Source: Sceloporus undulatus (lineage: Eukaryota; Chordata; Lepidosauria; Squamata; Phrynosomatidae). Taken from it: 64,000 nucleotides of DNA. The stretch's first letter is position 1; each line of letters opens with the position of its first letter. Shown one piece after another: positions 46,286 through 56,900 of this stretch. The notes beneath the pieces are model-generated. The model had not been told where the DNA came from. It saw nothing but the letters and a program-made list of their open reading frames with translations, and searched no databases. A program made the translations under genes and the position numbers. The stretch is from the NCBI RefSeq assembly GCF_019175285.1, contig NC_056524.1:172754551-172818550 (forward strand), written 5' to 3'.

Positions 46286-46839
46286 ACTGGTAAAGCTGTT
46301 TGGTTTTTGAAGAAGAAGAAAAAGCCCAGCACATATCACCACACAAGCCTTTTAAGCCTTGCATGAGTTTTGCTCTGGCTCCAGCTCAGGTGAGAACAGA
46401 GCAATATCTCACTTTGGTTCATCAGGCTCTTCTTCCTAGACAAAATGCTACATAATCAGCATACTGTATAGCTAAAGTTGGGGTGTGAGAAACTGGGCCT
46501 AACGGGACTGAGATGTGCATAAAATGGTATTTACACTAGGCAGGTCTTTCAGTGTCCTAATGAATTGACAAGTAGCATAACGTTTTGTTCATCTTCAGAG
46601 AAAAGTGATTGCATGGTTAACTTCTAAAATGTATTCTGGTAACAGGTTGAAATTGAGAAAGGTTTTTTAAAACCACTGTCAGCACGTTGCAGTTCAAATC
46701 TTTCAACCTCAATTCTTGAAAGGTGGGGAACCTGCAGCATTCATCCTGCTCTTGTTCTAGGTAAAAATAATCCAGCATGAATCCAGGTTGAATCTCCATT
46801 GTTCATGTGCATTCAAAATATACCTGAGTAAAAAAAATA

Positions 46840-46853
46840 GGGGGGGGGGGGGG
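46840..46853 (+). repeat. G homopolymer (14)
   Basis: Run of 14 G after an A run, in the region between the inverted arms. Confidence 0.8.
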
Positions 46854-47300
46854 TTTGCCAGAAAAACCAATCAGGGATAATCAATATCAGGCTTTCCCAC
46901 AAGTTTTTAAAAAAGAGCTGCATTGTCGGTAGTGTGAATAATAGTGTGTTTTCAAGACCCGAATAGATCCGGGATAAAACTGCATGCCTTGAACCAAATG
47001 CATTTGCATCGTCGACTCCATCTTGATTCGAGTGCTTGCACATGTGAGCAACAGAACTTGCAGAGAGGCACATAGATACAGTTCTATAGTGTGAATAACA
47101 AACCAGGAATACATGCGTGAGATTATTTGCATCATCATGCAAAAAACCCCGCAACATCCTAATTTCAAAAGCCCTCTGCAACTGGTAAATTTGGATATTT
47201 GGGAGAATTATCTGGCAACCCACAGGGCAGAAAAGGCAGGGGGAAAGAGAGAAAGGGCCTACTTTGGGCTCTGGTTCCAACCACTGTTGGCTTAATCTCT

Positions 47301-47512
47301 GGCTGTTTACACAGTGCAGAATTAAGACAGTTTGACACTGCTTTATCTGTCACGGCTCCATCCTATGGAATCCTAGGGTTTGCAGTTTGTTGTGGCACTA
47401 GAGGTCTCTGACTGAGAAGGCTAAATGCTTTTTTAAACTACAAATCCCAGAAATCCACACCACTGAGCCATGGCAGTGTCAAACTGCATTAATCCTGCAG
47501 TGCTGATGCAGC
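47301..47512. mobile_element. Long palindromic MITE, family F
   Basis: 'acagtgcagaattaagacag' left, 'gtcaaactgcattaatcctg' right. Lies inside the region bounded by the 46212/47636 inverted arms. Confidence 0.65.
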
Positions 47513-47635
47513 CCCTGATGCAAGGATGCAAAAAACAGGGCTAGCCATGTTAGCTGTAAGACAAATGCCGGAAGCTTTTACTGGGGCAACATCTTTATGA
47601 GGATATCCAAAGGGGCACAAAAGCGCAGCATAAAC

Positions 47636-47711
47636 TGACTTTTGCTTTCACTCCATATCAATTCCAGGAACAGGCAACTGTTTCAGCAATGTTTTCATAC
47701 TGAAACTGAAA
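47636..47711 (-). repeat. Right arm of a distant inverted repeat pair
   Basis: 'tgacttttgctttcactcca' through 'atactgaaactgaaa'. The similarity fades on both sides of both arms, so the boundaries are sharp. Confidence 0.8.
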
Positions 47712-48264
47712 TGTCCCCCTGCCTCCTTCCCTGCCCTGTAGGCTGCCAGATGATTTCATGTTCTCCAGATCACTTGGTCAGATAAGATGTTGCAAAAAAG
47801 CAGATGGGGAATAGGATGCTTGCCCTTACAATCCCTTTGTATTGTAATGGAGGGCCAGAAGAGTCTGCAGAGATTAAAATGAGATTTTTATCTGGTCAAG
47901 TGATGGCACTGCACTATGTTTCACAATGTAACCCATAAGCAAACAAGAAGCAGGGGGAAAAACATAATTTCCCCCCCTCCCCATTCAATAAAGAGATGCA
48001 GAAAGTATTTTATTTAAGGCCCACCAGGATACATGCCATATTTATACTTGCACACTGCTTTTCAATTCAGTCCCTGTTATGCAACACATCACAAAACATT
48101 CTTTTTAAAAAGAGGTATAATTTTTGTTTTAAAAACAATTTAAAAAGCAGCTCTAAAACTGTTTGCATCATGGGCAGAGCTCATTGCCACATCAAGGGAA
48201 AACAGACTAACCAGAGGACCTAAGTGTGCAGAGTGGACCCAGGCCATGTAGGGCTTTAAAGGTT

Positions 48265-48880
48265 ATTAAGACAGATCTCTTCCAGCAGGCCTTTCCAGAC
48301 TAGCCTCCCCCTCACCAACATCGATGGCCCTGTTCCCCTGAGAAAAAAGATACTTGTCGCACCTCAAATCTACCCCTAATTTTAGATAATTTGTGTTTTA
48401 ATTTTTTTAAAAATTTATATTAATTTTTATTTTTACTGCTTTTTAGCTGTTATTTTTGTGATTAGGGAGGAAGGGTTGGGGTATGGGATTGTTTATAATT
48501 GTGATTTTTTTATTCTTTATTATATTTTATTGTTTATATTTGTTCTGTAATCCGCGTTGATTCCCTCAGGAAAAGGTGGAATATAAATAAATTATATTAT
48601 TATTATTGTTATTATTATTATTCTTCAGGCTAGCCTGAAGAAGAGCCCTCCCTCCAATCCATCTGCCTTGGTCCAGGCCTCAGAGGGAGAGAAGAACCAC
48701 TGGACCTCATCCCCTTTCCCTCCATCATTCCCTTCTCCTTTTGTGTCGTGTCTTTTAGAGTGTAAGCCTGAGGGCAGGGAACCGTCTAATTAAAAATAAT
48801 CATTGTAAGCTGCTCTGAGAGCCATTAGGGCTGAAGAGCAGGGTATAAATACCACAAATAAATAAATATTAATATTATTA
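48265..48880 (+). mobile_element. Two L2-like LINE 3' ends in tandem
   Basis: First copy about 48265-48625: KTDLFQQAFPD coding end, AT-rich 3' UTR, 'tggaatataaataaattata' and (ATT)n. Second about 48630-48880: 'gtcgtgtcttttagagtgta', 'agcctgagggcagggaaccg', 'gctgaagagcagggtataaa', the same tail class as 35932-36098. Confidence 0.6.
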
Positions 48881-49254
48881 TTAACTGTGAGGTACAGTAT
48901 AGATTTTTCTATGTATCAAGGTACCAAATCAAATTAATCAGGACAAAACAAATGAAGCAGCAATTTCCAATGTATTAATTATAATCATGCAAGAAGGGGT
49001 GTCTCAGGCAAGATCCCGTCTGATGTTTGGCACAATATTTATAAGACATTTTCTGTTGCAATATTTTATCTGAATTTTCATTGGATGATGTACAATCTCT
49101 ACAAACCCCCGTTATATGTATTAAAAAAAACCTGTGTTCTTGCCAATTATTGAGAATGAAACTCCTGTATCCTTGGAGTTTATCAAATGGGAGGAATTTC
49201 TCTTAAATTCGAATGAAAAGAAAGTGGGGCCAGAACGCATTCACTTAAAGTCGC

Positions 49255-49480
49255 TAGTTTAGCGCAATTACGTGAATGCTCATTGCGTCCGAACTGGCTC
49301 CCCATTGCCCAAAAATAGCATGTCATTGCCTGAATTTGTGTGTGGCAGTCTATCACGCAATAACATGAAACCACATGATTGCGTTCGGACTGACTTCCCA
49401 TTGCCTGAATTTGCATGTAGTGGGTTATCACACAATAACGTTAAACCCCATGATTGTGTTCAGATTGCCATTGGATTATA
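49255..49480 (+). repeat. Imperfect tandem repeat, ~80-95 bp unit
   Basis: The block 'attgcgttcggactgacttc', 'ccattgcctgaatttg' and 'tatcacgcaataacatgaaa' occurs at about 49283-49377, again at about 49378-49455, and starts a third time at about 49456. Confidence 0.6.
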
Positions 49481-49559
49481 CTTCCAATTCCCCTTGTCTG
49501 ATAAACTCCCTTATCTTAACTCCCCTTTCTCCTTGGATCCCAGGTGCAAATCCCGGGTG

Positions 49560-50230
49560 CAGACAAATAATTTTAATGTGTAACTTTTTTTATAGATTTG
49601 CTACCTTTATAATATAAGTCTAGTTTATTATTTATTTTTAAACAGAACATTAATCATTTTTGTAGTATTAATATAGCCCAAAAATTACTATTTATTCAGT
49701 TTCTTTTATACAATAACTAAGACCAGCATATTTTATAAGTGTAACTTGTTTATTATCAAAAATATAACACTCCCTCTTTAATCTTACAAAATAATGTCTA
49801 TATATTTAGTAACTTAAAGTCCAATATACTTTTATAAAGTGAGCATGGTATAAAAAGCTTATCTAAAAACTATTTCTTCTATTAACTTATATATTGTTTA
49901 TAAAATTCCCTTTCAGTTAAAGGGTCTCAGCCTTTGACCTTAAAACTAACCATTAATGTTAAAGTTAAAGGTAAAAACTATTAAAGTTACACAAGGTTTA
50001 ACCTTTTGTTCTATTAGATATATATTTTGATTGGAATAGTACAGTATATATGAATATATGTGGTTCCTTATTATCTCTATATATAATCTAATTACAGAGT
50101 GATTACATGATTTCTATTCTATTTGTGTTTTTAACTTTTTAATTAACTCTTATGTGTTTGATTCAAATCTGTTTCTCTCACTAACCAAGCAATCTTTATA
50201 TTGATAAGAATGGAGGTTATTTTAAATACC
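49560..50230. other. AT-rich intergenic stretch
   Basis: Very AT-rich, no gene or repeat recognised; it ends where the CR1 fragment begins. Confidence 0.5.
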
Positions 50231-50231
50231 G

Positions 50232-50480
50232 GAGCAGGTTAAAATTGGTCAGTAGAAGTCAAAATGTGAAACGTGTGAAAGGGATCTAGGAGTCCAAGTG
50301 GAACATAAGTTGAACATGAGTGAACAGTGTGATGCGGCAGCTAACAAGGCCAATGCGATTTTAGGCTGCATCAATAGAAGTATAGTGTCTTCTGCTGAGG
50401 AAGTTGGCAATCCTGCATGGAGCAGGGGTTGGATTCGGTGGTCCATGGGGCCCCTTCCTACTATATGATTCTATGGTGTC
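50232..50480 (+). mobile_element. CR1-type LINE, ORF2 C-terminal fragment and 3' end
   Basis: Codons read RDLGVQVEHKLNMSEQCDAA, 'NKANAILGCINRSIVS', the conserved CR1 reverse transcriptase segment, then a jump to 'aggggttggattcggtggtc' and 'ctatatgattctatgg', the CR1 3' UTR. Internally deleted; ends shortly before the PPA1 promoter. Confidence 0.8.
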
Positions 50481-50623
50481 CCCCCCCCCTGTCAAGAATA
50501 AACTCTTCTGGTTGCAGGACAAAACAAAAACACAGGATAACAACAACAAAGAGTGTAATGTGCGTGAAGAAGTCACTACTCAGACACAACAGAATAAGAA
50601 GACAGAGCTCGCTCCAGAGGAGT

Positions 50624-50637
50624 CTGGGAGTTGTAGT
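50624..50637 (-). promoter_or_regulatory. ZNF143/THAP11-type motif
   Basis: Reads ACTACAACTCCCAG on the minus strand, matching the known SBS1/SBS2 promoter consensus. Caution: a MITE family abundant in this genome contains the same word, so the site might descend from such an insertion. Confidence 0.6.
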
Positions 50638-50685
50638 CTGGAGAGTGAGCGCGGTCACTGCGGAGTCTGCGCAGTGCCGTCCCCC

Positions 50686-50694
50686 AAGATGGCG
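50686..50694 (+). promoter_or_regulatory. YY1-type motif
   Basis: AAGATGGCG, the core of the YY1 initiator-proximal motif, about 190 bases upstream of the PPA1 ATG. Confidence 0.55.
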
Positions 50695-50724
50695 CCCGGG
50701 GTGATGAAACCTTTGAGGGGAGGG

Positions 50725-50736
50725 TGCGCATGCGCA
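50725..50736. promoter_or_regulatory. NRF1 palindromic site
   Basis: TGCGCATGCGCA, a perfect 12-base NRF1 palindrome typical of promoters of metabolic housekeeping genes. Confidence 0.7.
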
Positions 50737-50874
50737 GTGCGGCGGTGGGAGGGTATGGAGGCACGGAGAGGAGGCTCCTCGCTGACTAATAAGCGAAGGA
50801 GGAGGGAGTGAGGGAGGGTTGAGTGCTCCATTCTCTGCCTTGGAAGCCGGTTGGGGAGGAACAAGGGAGCTGCC

Positions 50875-50938
50875 ATGGCCAGCTACAGCGTGGAGGAACG
50901 TGGCTGCCCCAACAGTCTCGACTACAGGCTCTTCTTCA
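50875..50938 (+). CDS. PPA1: PPA1 exon 1
   Basis: ATG in a strong context (GCCATGG), then [20 protein letters not shown] and one more Phe, ending one base into a Lys codon before GTGAGT. The human start recalled is MSGFSTEERAAPFSLEYRVF, an obvious match in length and pattern. The 5' UTR is CpG-rich and has no upstream ATG immediately before the start. Confidence 0.95.
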
Positions 50939-53900
50939 GTGAGTCTGTGGGTGGAGTGGTTGTTGCACGTGTGAATGGGTTACGTGGGTGAGAGCGACGC
51001 GTGTCTGCCTCTCCCTCTTCACAAGGGTCTCTCTCTGGGGCGCCTTCCACTCGCAGGAATGGTCATTGAGGCCAGCCTCCTTGGCACCATTTGTGCTAGC
51101 AGTAATAATAATAATAATAATATTTCTGCTAGCAATAATAATATACCAATAGTTTGTGCTAGCAACAATAATAATAATTTGGGCTACTAATAATAGCAAT
51201 AATTTGGGCTAGCAATAATAATATTTCTGATAGCAACAATAATAATAATTTTTTGCTAGCAATAATAATAATAATAATAGGGTTAGCATTAATAATAGTA
51301 ATTGTTATTGAGTGCCTTCATGTCGTTTTATTGGCAATTTTCCTTCAGAGGCAAGATGACCTCTGAGGTCCTCTTCCTTTTCAAGGACCTGTCCTCCATT
51401 TCAGCCTTCTGTCCAGGAGGAATTATAAAATGTCCTCCATTTTGAGAATGATAACTAAAAAGCATGAGTTTACCAGGGTGACCAGATGTCCTCCTTTTCC
51501 AGGACATGTCCTCCATTTCAACCTTCTCTCCTGGAGAAATTGCAAAATGTCCTCCATTTTGTGAATGACTAAAAAGCATGAGGTTACCAGGGTGACCAGA
51601 GGTGGTCCTCCTTTTCCAGGACATGTCCTCTATTCCAGCCTTCTGTCCAGGAGGAATTCCAGCATGGCCTCCATTTTGAGAATGACTAAGAAGCACGGAT
51701 TTACATTTATATCAGTGTGTTTAGCATTTATTCAACCATGTCTTCCAGGTCCTACATTTTATGGTGCATTGCCCTCCTTTGTGGTTAAGACACAATGAAT
51801 CTCCCTGCTTCAGGATTTTTTCTTTTGCCATTGCTATCCTTAGAGGCTGAGAGAATGTGACTTGCCTAAGGTCACCCAATGGGTTTATATGACCAAGCCA
51901 GGATTCAAACCCTGGTCTCCAGAGTCATTGTCCAATGCTCAAACCACTGCACCATTCTGGCTCTCATAATAAGAATAAGAATACTTTATTTATGTCTGAG
52001 CACTAAAGTCAGAATTTGTTATATAGGGTGAGTATTATGGTTTCAGAGTCTGTAATGTTATATTGGTTTTAGATGATACTTTAAATTTTGTTATTGTAAT
52101 GTGATTCTAGAATAGTATTTATTTGTGAGCCGCCTTGGGTCTCTTTCAGGGAGAAAGATGGAATAGGAGTAAAATGAATAAATAGTCCAAGTCATAGTTT
52201 TCCTTGTCATCATGTACAGATGTGAGGACTGTACAGTCAAGAAAGTGGATAAGAAGAAAATAAGCTCATTTGAGCTGAAGAAAAGTGCTGTGGACAGTCA
52301 AAAAACACAAAACAAATGGGTCCTTGAAAAGATCAAGCCAGAAATCTCCCTGGAAGCCAAGAAGATCAAACCAAGGCTGGCGTACTTCAGCCACAAAGGC
52401 ATGTCTCATTAGAAAAGGCGATGATGCAAGGAAGGGTAGAAGTTAGTAGAAAGAGTTGAAGACCACATGCCAGATGGATGGAGTCAATCAAGGAGGCCAT
52501 GGGCTTGAATTTGCAGGACCTAAGCAGAGCAATGGAGGAGGTGTCTCACCCACAGGGTCGCCATGAGTTGGAGTTGACTAACAACAACCTGTCCTTTCTC
52601 CCAGGACAGGGCCCAAGGCAGCTTTCCAAATCAACAAATTAAAAACGTTTACAAAAAGTTTTAAAGCCAGGTTACTGTACTAATAATATAATAATGGGTG
52701 ACCTTTGGCAAGTCACATGCTCTCAGCCTCAAGGGAAGGCCTTCTGAACAAATCTTTCCAAGAAAACCTTATAATAGAATTACAAGATAGAGCTGTGTTA
52801 GTCCGTAGAATCAGTCTGTAGAGAGATTTTGTAGTGCCTTTGAGACCAACTGAAAGAAAGAAGTTGGCAGCATGCGCTTTCATAGATTAAGTCTACTTTC
52901 TCAGGTGCCACTCCATCAATTCCACTCCACCAAATGCATCTGAGGAATTAGACTTAAGTCTATGAAAGCTCATGCTGCCAATTTCTTCCTTTCAGTTAGT
53001 CTCAAAGGTGCTACAAGATCTCTCTACAATCTTATAATAGAGTTGCCTTGGGGTCGCCATAAGGCTTGAAGGCACACAGCAACAACTAAACTCCCTTGTT
53101 AGATTGGGAGTTTAATGACAGAGCTCAGCCCTAAAAGGTGATAAATGTTCTTTATAGGTTGTGAGGAATGATCGTGATAAATGTTTGTTATTCCTGGCAT
53201 TAGAGCTGCTTTAGTGTTGTGGCAGTCATCTTAGCCATGCCTACTCCCAAGTAAGTGTGTGCTCAGAAGGGTTTGGAGCCAGAAATCCATGATTCAGAGT
53301 TGGCTTCTGTGTCGGATGGAGCCAGGTAGGGTGGGGTCAACCAAGCCACTTTCTCTTTCACATTTTCAGTCACACACACACAAATCAGTAGTAGAAACAG
53401 TTTTGGCCTCCCTCACAGCACTGCAGCAAAGGCAGTGAAATGTTTGGAGTGCACAGTCATTTTATCTAATACAGAAATGTCAAATGGAGGGCGGGGTACC
53501 TCTCTGAATGAAAGGTAGGGTTGATTTTACATGGAGTGTACCAAAACAAAGGATAAGAATGATACTGCTTCCTTTTATACCCAAGTGGTTGTTGAAAGGA
53601 TGTACACAAGTCATTACTATTTCTTTCCAAGAAAATGGACTTGGAATTTGAAAACCAATGGCAGTACTACTTCCACCAAACCCTCCTATTCCCTTTAACC
53701 TAGTGTGTGACAGAGTAGGAAAGAAATGGGTTGCGTCACCAATAATGTCCCAACCAACCACCCTGTTTGAACTGTTTGGGATGTTAATCCCTTTTGCAAC
53801 TTGGAACATTTCTCTGGAGCTGTGCTCAAGAAGGAAAAGTGCTTCACCTCACCAAAAGAGGTTTATGAACAGTGAAGGGGCCATATACTTCTTAAATTTT

Positions 53901-56900
53901 AATTGATCTTGGTGTGGGAAGATAACCCACAAACTTAAATAGAACCTAAGAAGGGGAATCGAAGCCATATCACCCCATGTACTGTATGAGAGTTCAAGGA
54001 TGGCTGCCTCAAACCTGGAATGAGCAGAGGAGACCTTTAATGGTCTCTGAATCTTAATCAAATATTCCTTAGGGTGACTTTTATACCATAATAAAGTTCA
54101 AAAAACTCTACAGAACCTGTTGTGATACAAAAGTAGCTGAGCTTCTGTTTTTTGATGAGGCACTAAACACCTGGGACTCAGCTTCAGATTCGGTATCAAA
54201 ATGCTTGTAGCTTTCAGAAGCCCTGACACATCTCATTCAAACAAAAATCCTTCATTGACTGACTGGAGGATAATAATTCTGAAAGAAGAGCTAAGAGGAG
54301 ATGGAGGCTGGTGGGGGTATGTGGAAGTTGTTTGGCTTTATTGAATCTGGCAGTGATTCAAGGTGGTTGGAGTAGGTGCACTGTTCGAGTGTCTTTTGGT
54401 ATGTATGATTATAATGTTGGCTCTGTGTTTCTTGTTAGATAGCATTTGCAATAATTAAAAAAGAGAGAGGGAAGGCGAATACTACATTGAGGCTCCAGAA
54501 GTTAGAAGGGGAATAATGTTTGGTGCTCTGCTAGTTGGCAGGTGAGCTCCTGGTGAGCTGTCTTCACCTAACCCTTCCCCCATTCAACAAACAGCTATTG
54601 GGTTTAAAGTCTGAACAGGCTAACGGATAGGGACAGTGAAGGTGGCTATAAAACCAAAGCCTGCTTCCTTATAATCCTTTAAGGCGATTTTCTTTTCTTC
54701 CTGGCATTGCTCCACCCCAAAACAGTTTCAGTTTACACTGTGGAGGGAAAAGTGTGGTAAGAAGAATATGCCATCCAAAGTTTGCTTAACTGACACGCCT
54801 TAATGCTGCACTTATTGCTGCTTTGTAAACTGAGCAACTGGGATGAGAGAGTGCTACCCTCATCTTAAGCTATTGCAATGTCAAGCAAGGGCACCAAGCA
54901 TCTTAAGAGACAGGATGGCAACAATTTATGCAGATACTGGGATGAGGGGATTCATCCTGCAGATCTCGGGTACTGTTGCTTGTACATGTTGTACATGATA
55001 GAAGCAGCAAAAATATCCTTTCAAACCAACTCCAGGCTATGTAGTCCTCTGATCTGAGGGGGAGGAAAGTTAATGCCATTGCTTGTTTTTTAAAGGTCAG
55101 CATTGTAAAGTAGTAATGAAGTTAAACTAGAAGGTTAAAAGGGAAATTAGCTTTAAGTGAATATGAACATAATGTAAATATAGCTTGCATTGTGTAAGAC
55201 TATCTATTCCTGGCTACTGCACATTTGGAGGTGGCGGGGTTGTGACGTCGTAATGGTGGCGACCGTGTGGAACAGCCACCGCCATTTTGTGCGTGCTCCG
55301 CGCATGCTAGGGTTGGGGGCGTCTGGAAAGGACACCCCTTTCTAACCTTAGTATGCGCGGAGCGCGCACTTTTAGGCCCGTCTGTAACGGGCCTTTGTTT
55401 ACTCATCTTGGCTTTTAGGGATAGTTCAGGCCTTATTTGTGTCAGAACCCATTTATTTGTCTTTTTAGCAATCCATGATATCCATAGAGCTCACCTCCAG
55501 CACCACATTTCAAATGAGCTGATTTTTTTTCACTGTCCAGCTTTCACAATCATACATAGAAACTATATATTCCATTTGTTGTTTTACTATGTCTTGCTTT
55601 CCTTGAATCATGCTTCTCATGTCTCATGTTCCTATAATATCAGTTGTGCATTTTTGGACTTGCCTTTCATCTCTGACCATGCCAACTACCTTTCCGTGGT
55701 GGTGGGATTGTGTGCTTTTATGAGACAAGAGCATGCTACTATGCTGATGGTAGCAGGCTGCTAGTAGAGTCTCCCATGTTAGACAGGCTTTTGTCGAAGA
55801 GCCAGTCTAAATTTTGTGCCAGCTACTGGACAGCAGCAGTAGTAGTGAGGAGGGGAGCTGACTCTGCCACAGGATCTCTCAGAGACAACTGACACAATTA
55901 AGAGTTAATCATATTATGCCACATGAGTAAAACTAGAGGATTGCATTGCTAAATTCTAGCTACTTTGAGGGGTCATATACATGGCAAGGAACCAACATGT
56001 TTTATATCAGTATGAGGTTATAGGAAAATAGCTGTAGCTGTTGTGTGCTGGGTTAGATCATTGGTCCATCCAGGTTAGCCTTTTCCAACAGCTGGCAGAT
56101 GCCGTTCAGTGTCTCAGGCAAAGGTCTTTCCCACCCCTATTGCCAATACCATTCTATGCTGCTTGTTGAACATATTTTCTACTTCTGACTTTTTAGCTCT
56201 AAACATGGAACTTTCTTCATATGTGTGTACCAAGACATATAGAAACTACTTTCTCCATGACGATAATTTCATGAAGCTGTAACATGTGGCTAGGTCAGTG
56301 GGGGCATTGGTGTGAGTCTTTTCCTAGCCTTCAACCTGTTGAGAAGTAGATAGATAAGCAGCCTCATTGGATGGAAAGATGGATAAAACTGGCCCCACTT
56401 ATCTGGTTGTTGTATACACAGAAACATGAATACATATGAGATATTGTTGTGAATAAGTGATGCTGTATGTTGGGGGAGGAGGGTTAGAAGTAATGTTCTG
56501 TGAGTGTTAATGTATTTAACACATTGTGCTGCCCATATTATCCAGACTATGTTGGCCATATAGGAAAACACTTGGTTAATCCTTGGAGAAATAATGTAAA
56601 GCAGTTACAGTATTATGTAATGACACATATGAGCATAGCCTGGGGGCTAGATACTTGACCAGTCTGTGTCTGAGCCTAACTCAAAGATTTAAATTTTGAA
56701 GAAGATTTTACAGCTTCTTGTTGAAGCAGAACTCTGTTGAGGTACCTTGCAAAATTGAAATCTCTGTGATGGAAGTAGAAACACAAGAGAAGTAACAGCC
56801 AGGTTCAGCTTGACCTGTGTGTAGGCTGGCTGGCTGTAGAAGGATTATGGTAACTTCTAAAGATGAAGGTAGAGGTGTTACTGGCCTGTTGGAGTTTGAC

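Larger units (their letters stand above)
50600..50874 (+). promoter_or_regulatory. PPA1: PPA1 core promoter and 5' UTR, CpG island
   Basis: G+C- and CpG-rich sequence directly upstream of the PPA1 start codon, without a TATA box, as expected for a housekeeping gene. It contains three recognisable motifs listed separately: a ZNF143/THAP11-type site, a YY1-type site and a perfect NRF1 palindrome. A second NRF1-like half site (CTGCGCAGTGCCG) lies near 50667. The CpG-rich stretch runs on into the start of intron 1, to about 51060. The CR1 fragment upstream ends about 125 bases before this region. Confidence 0.8.

Noticed and set aside
46813-47280. 155-codon minus-strand open frame between the inverted arms
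   Set aside because: Includes the translated G run and no recognisable motif; cannot be supported as transposase.
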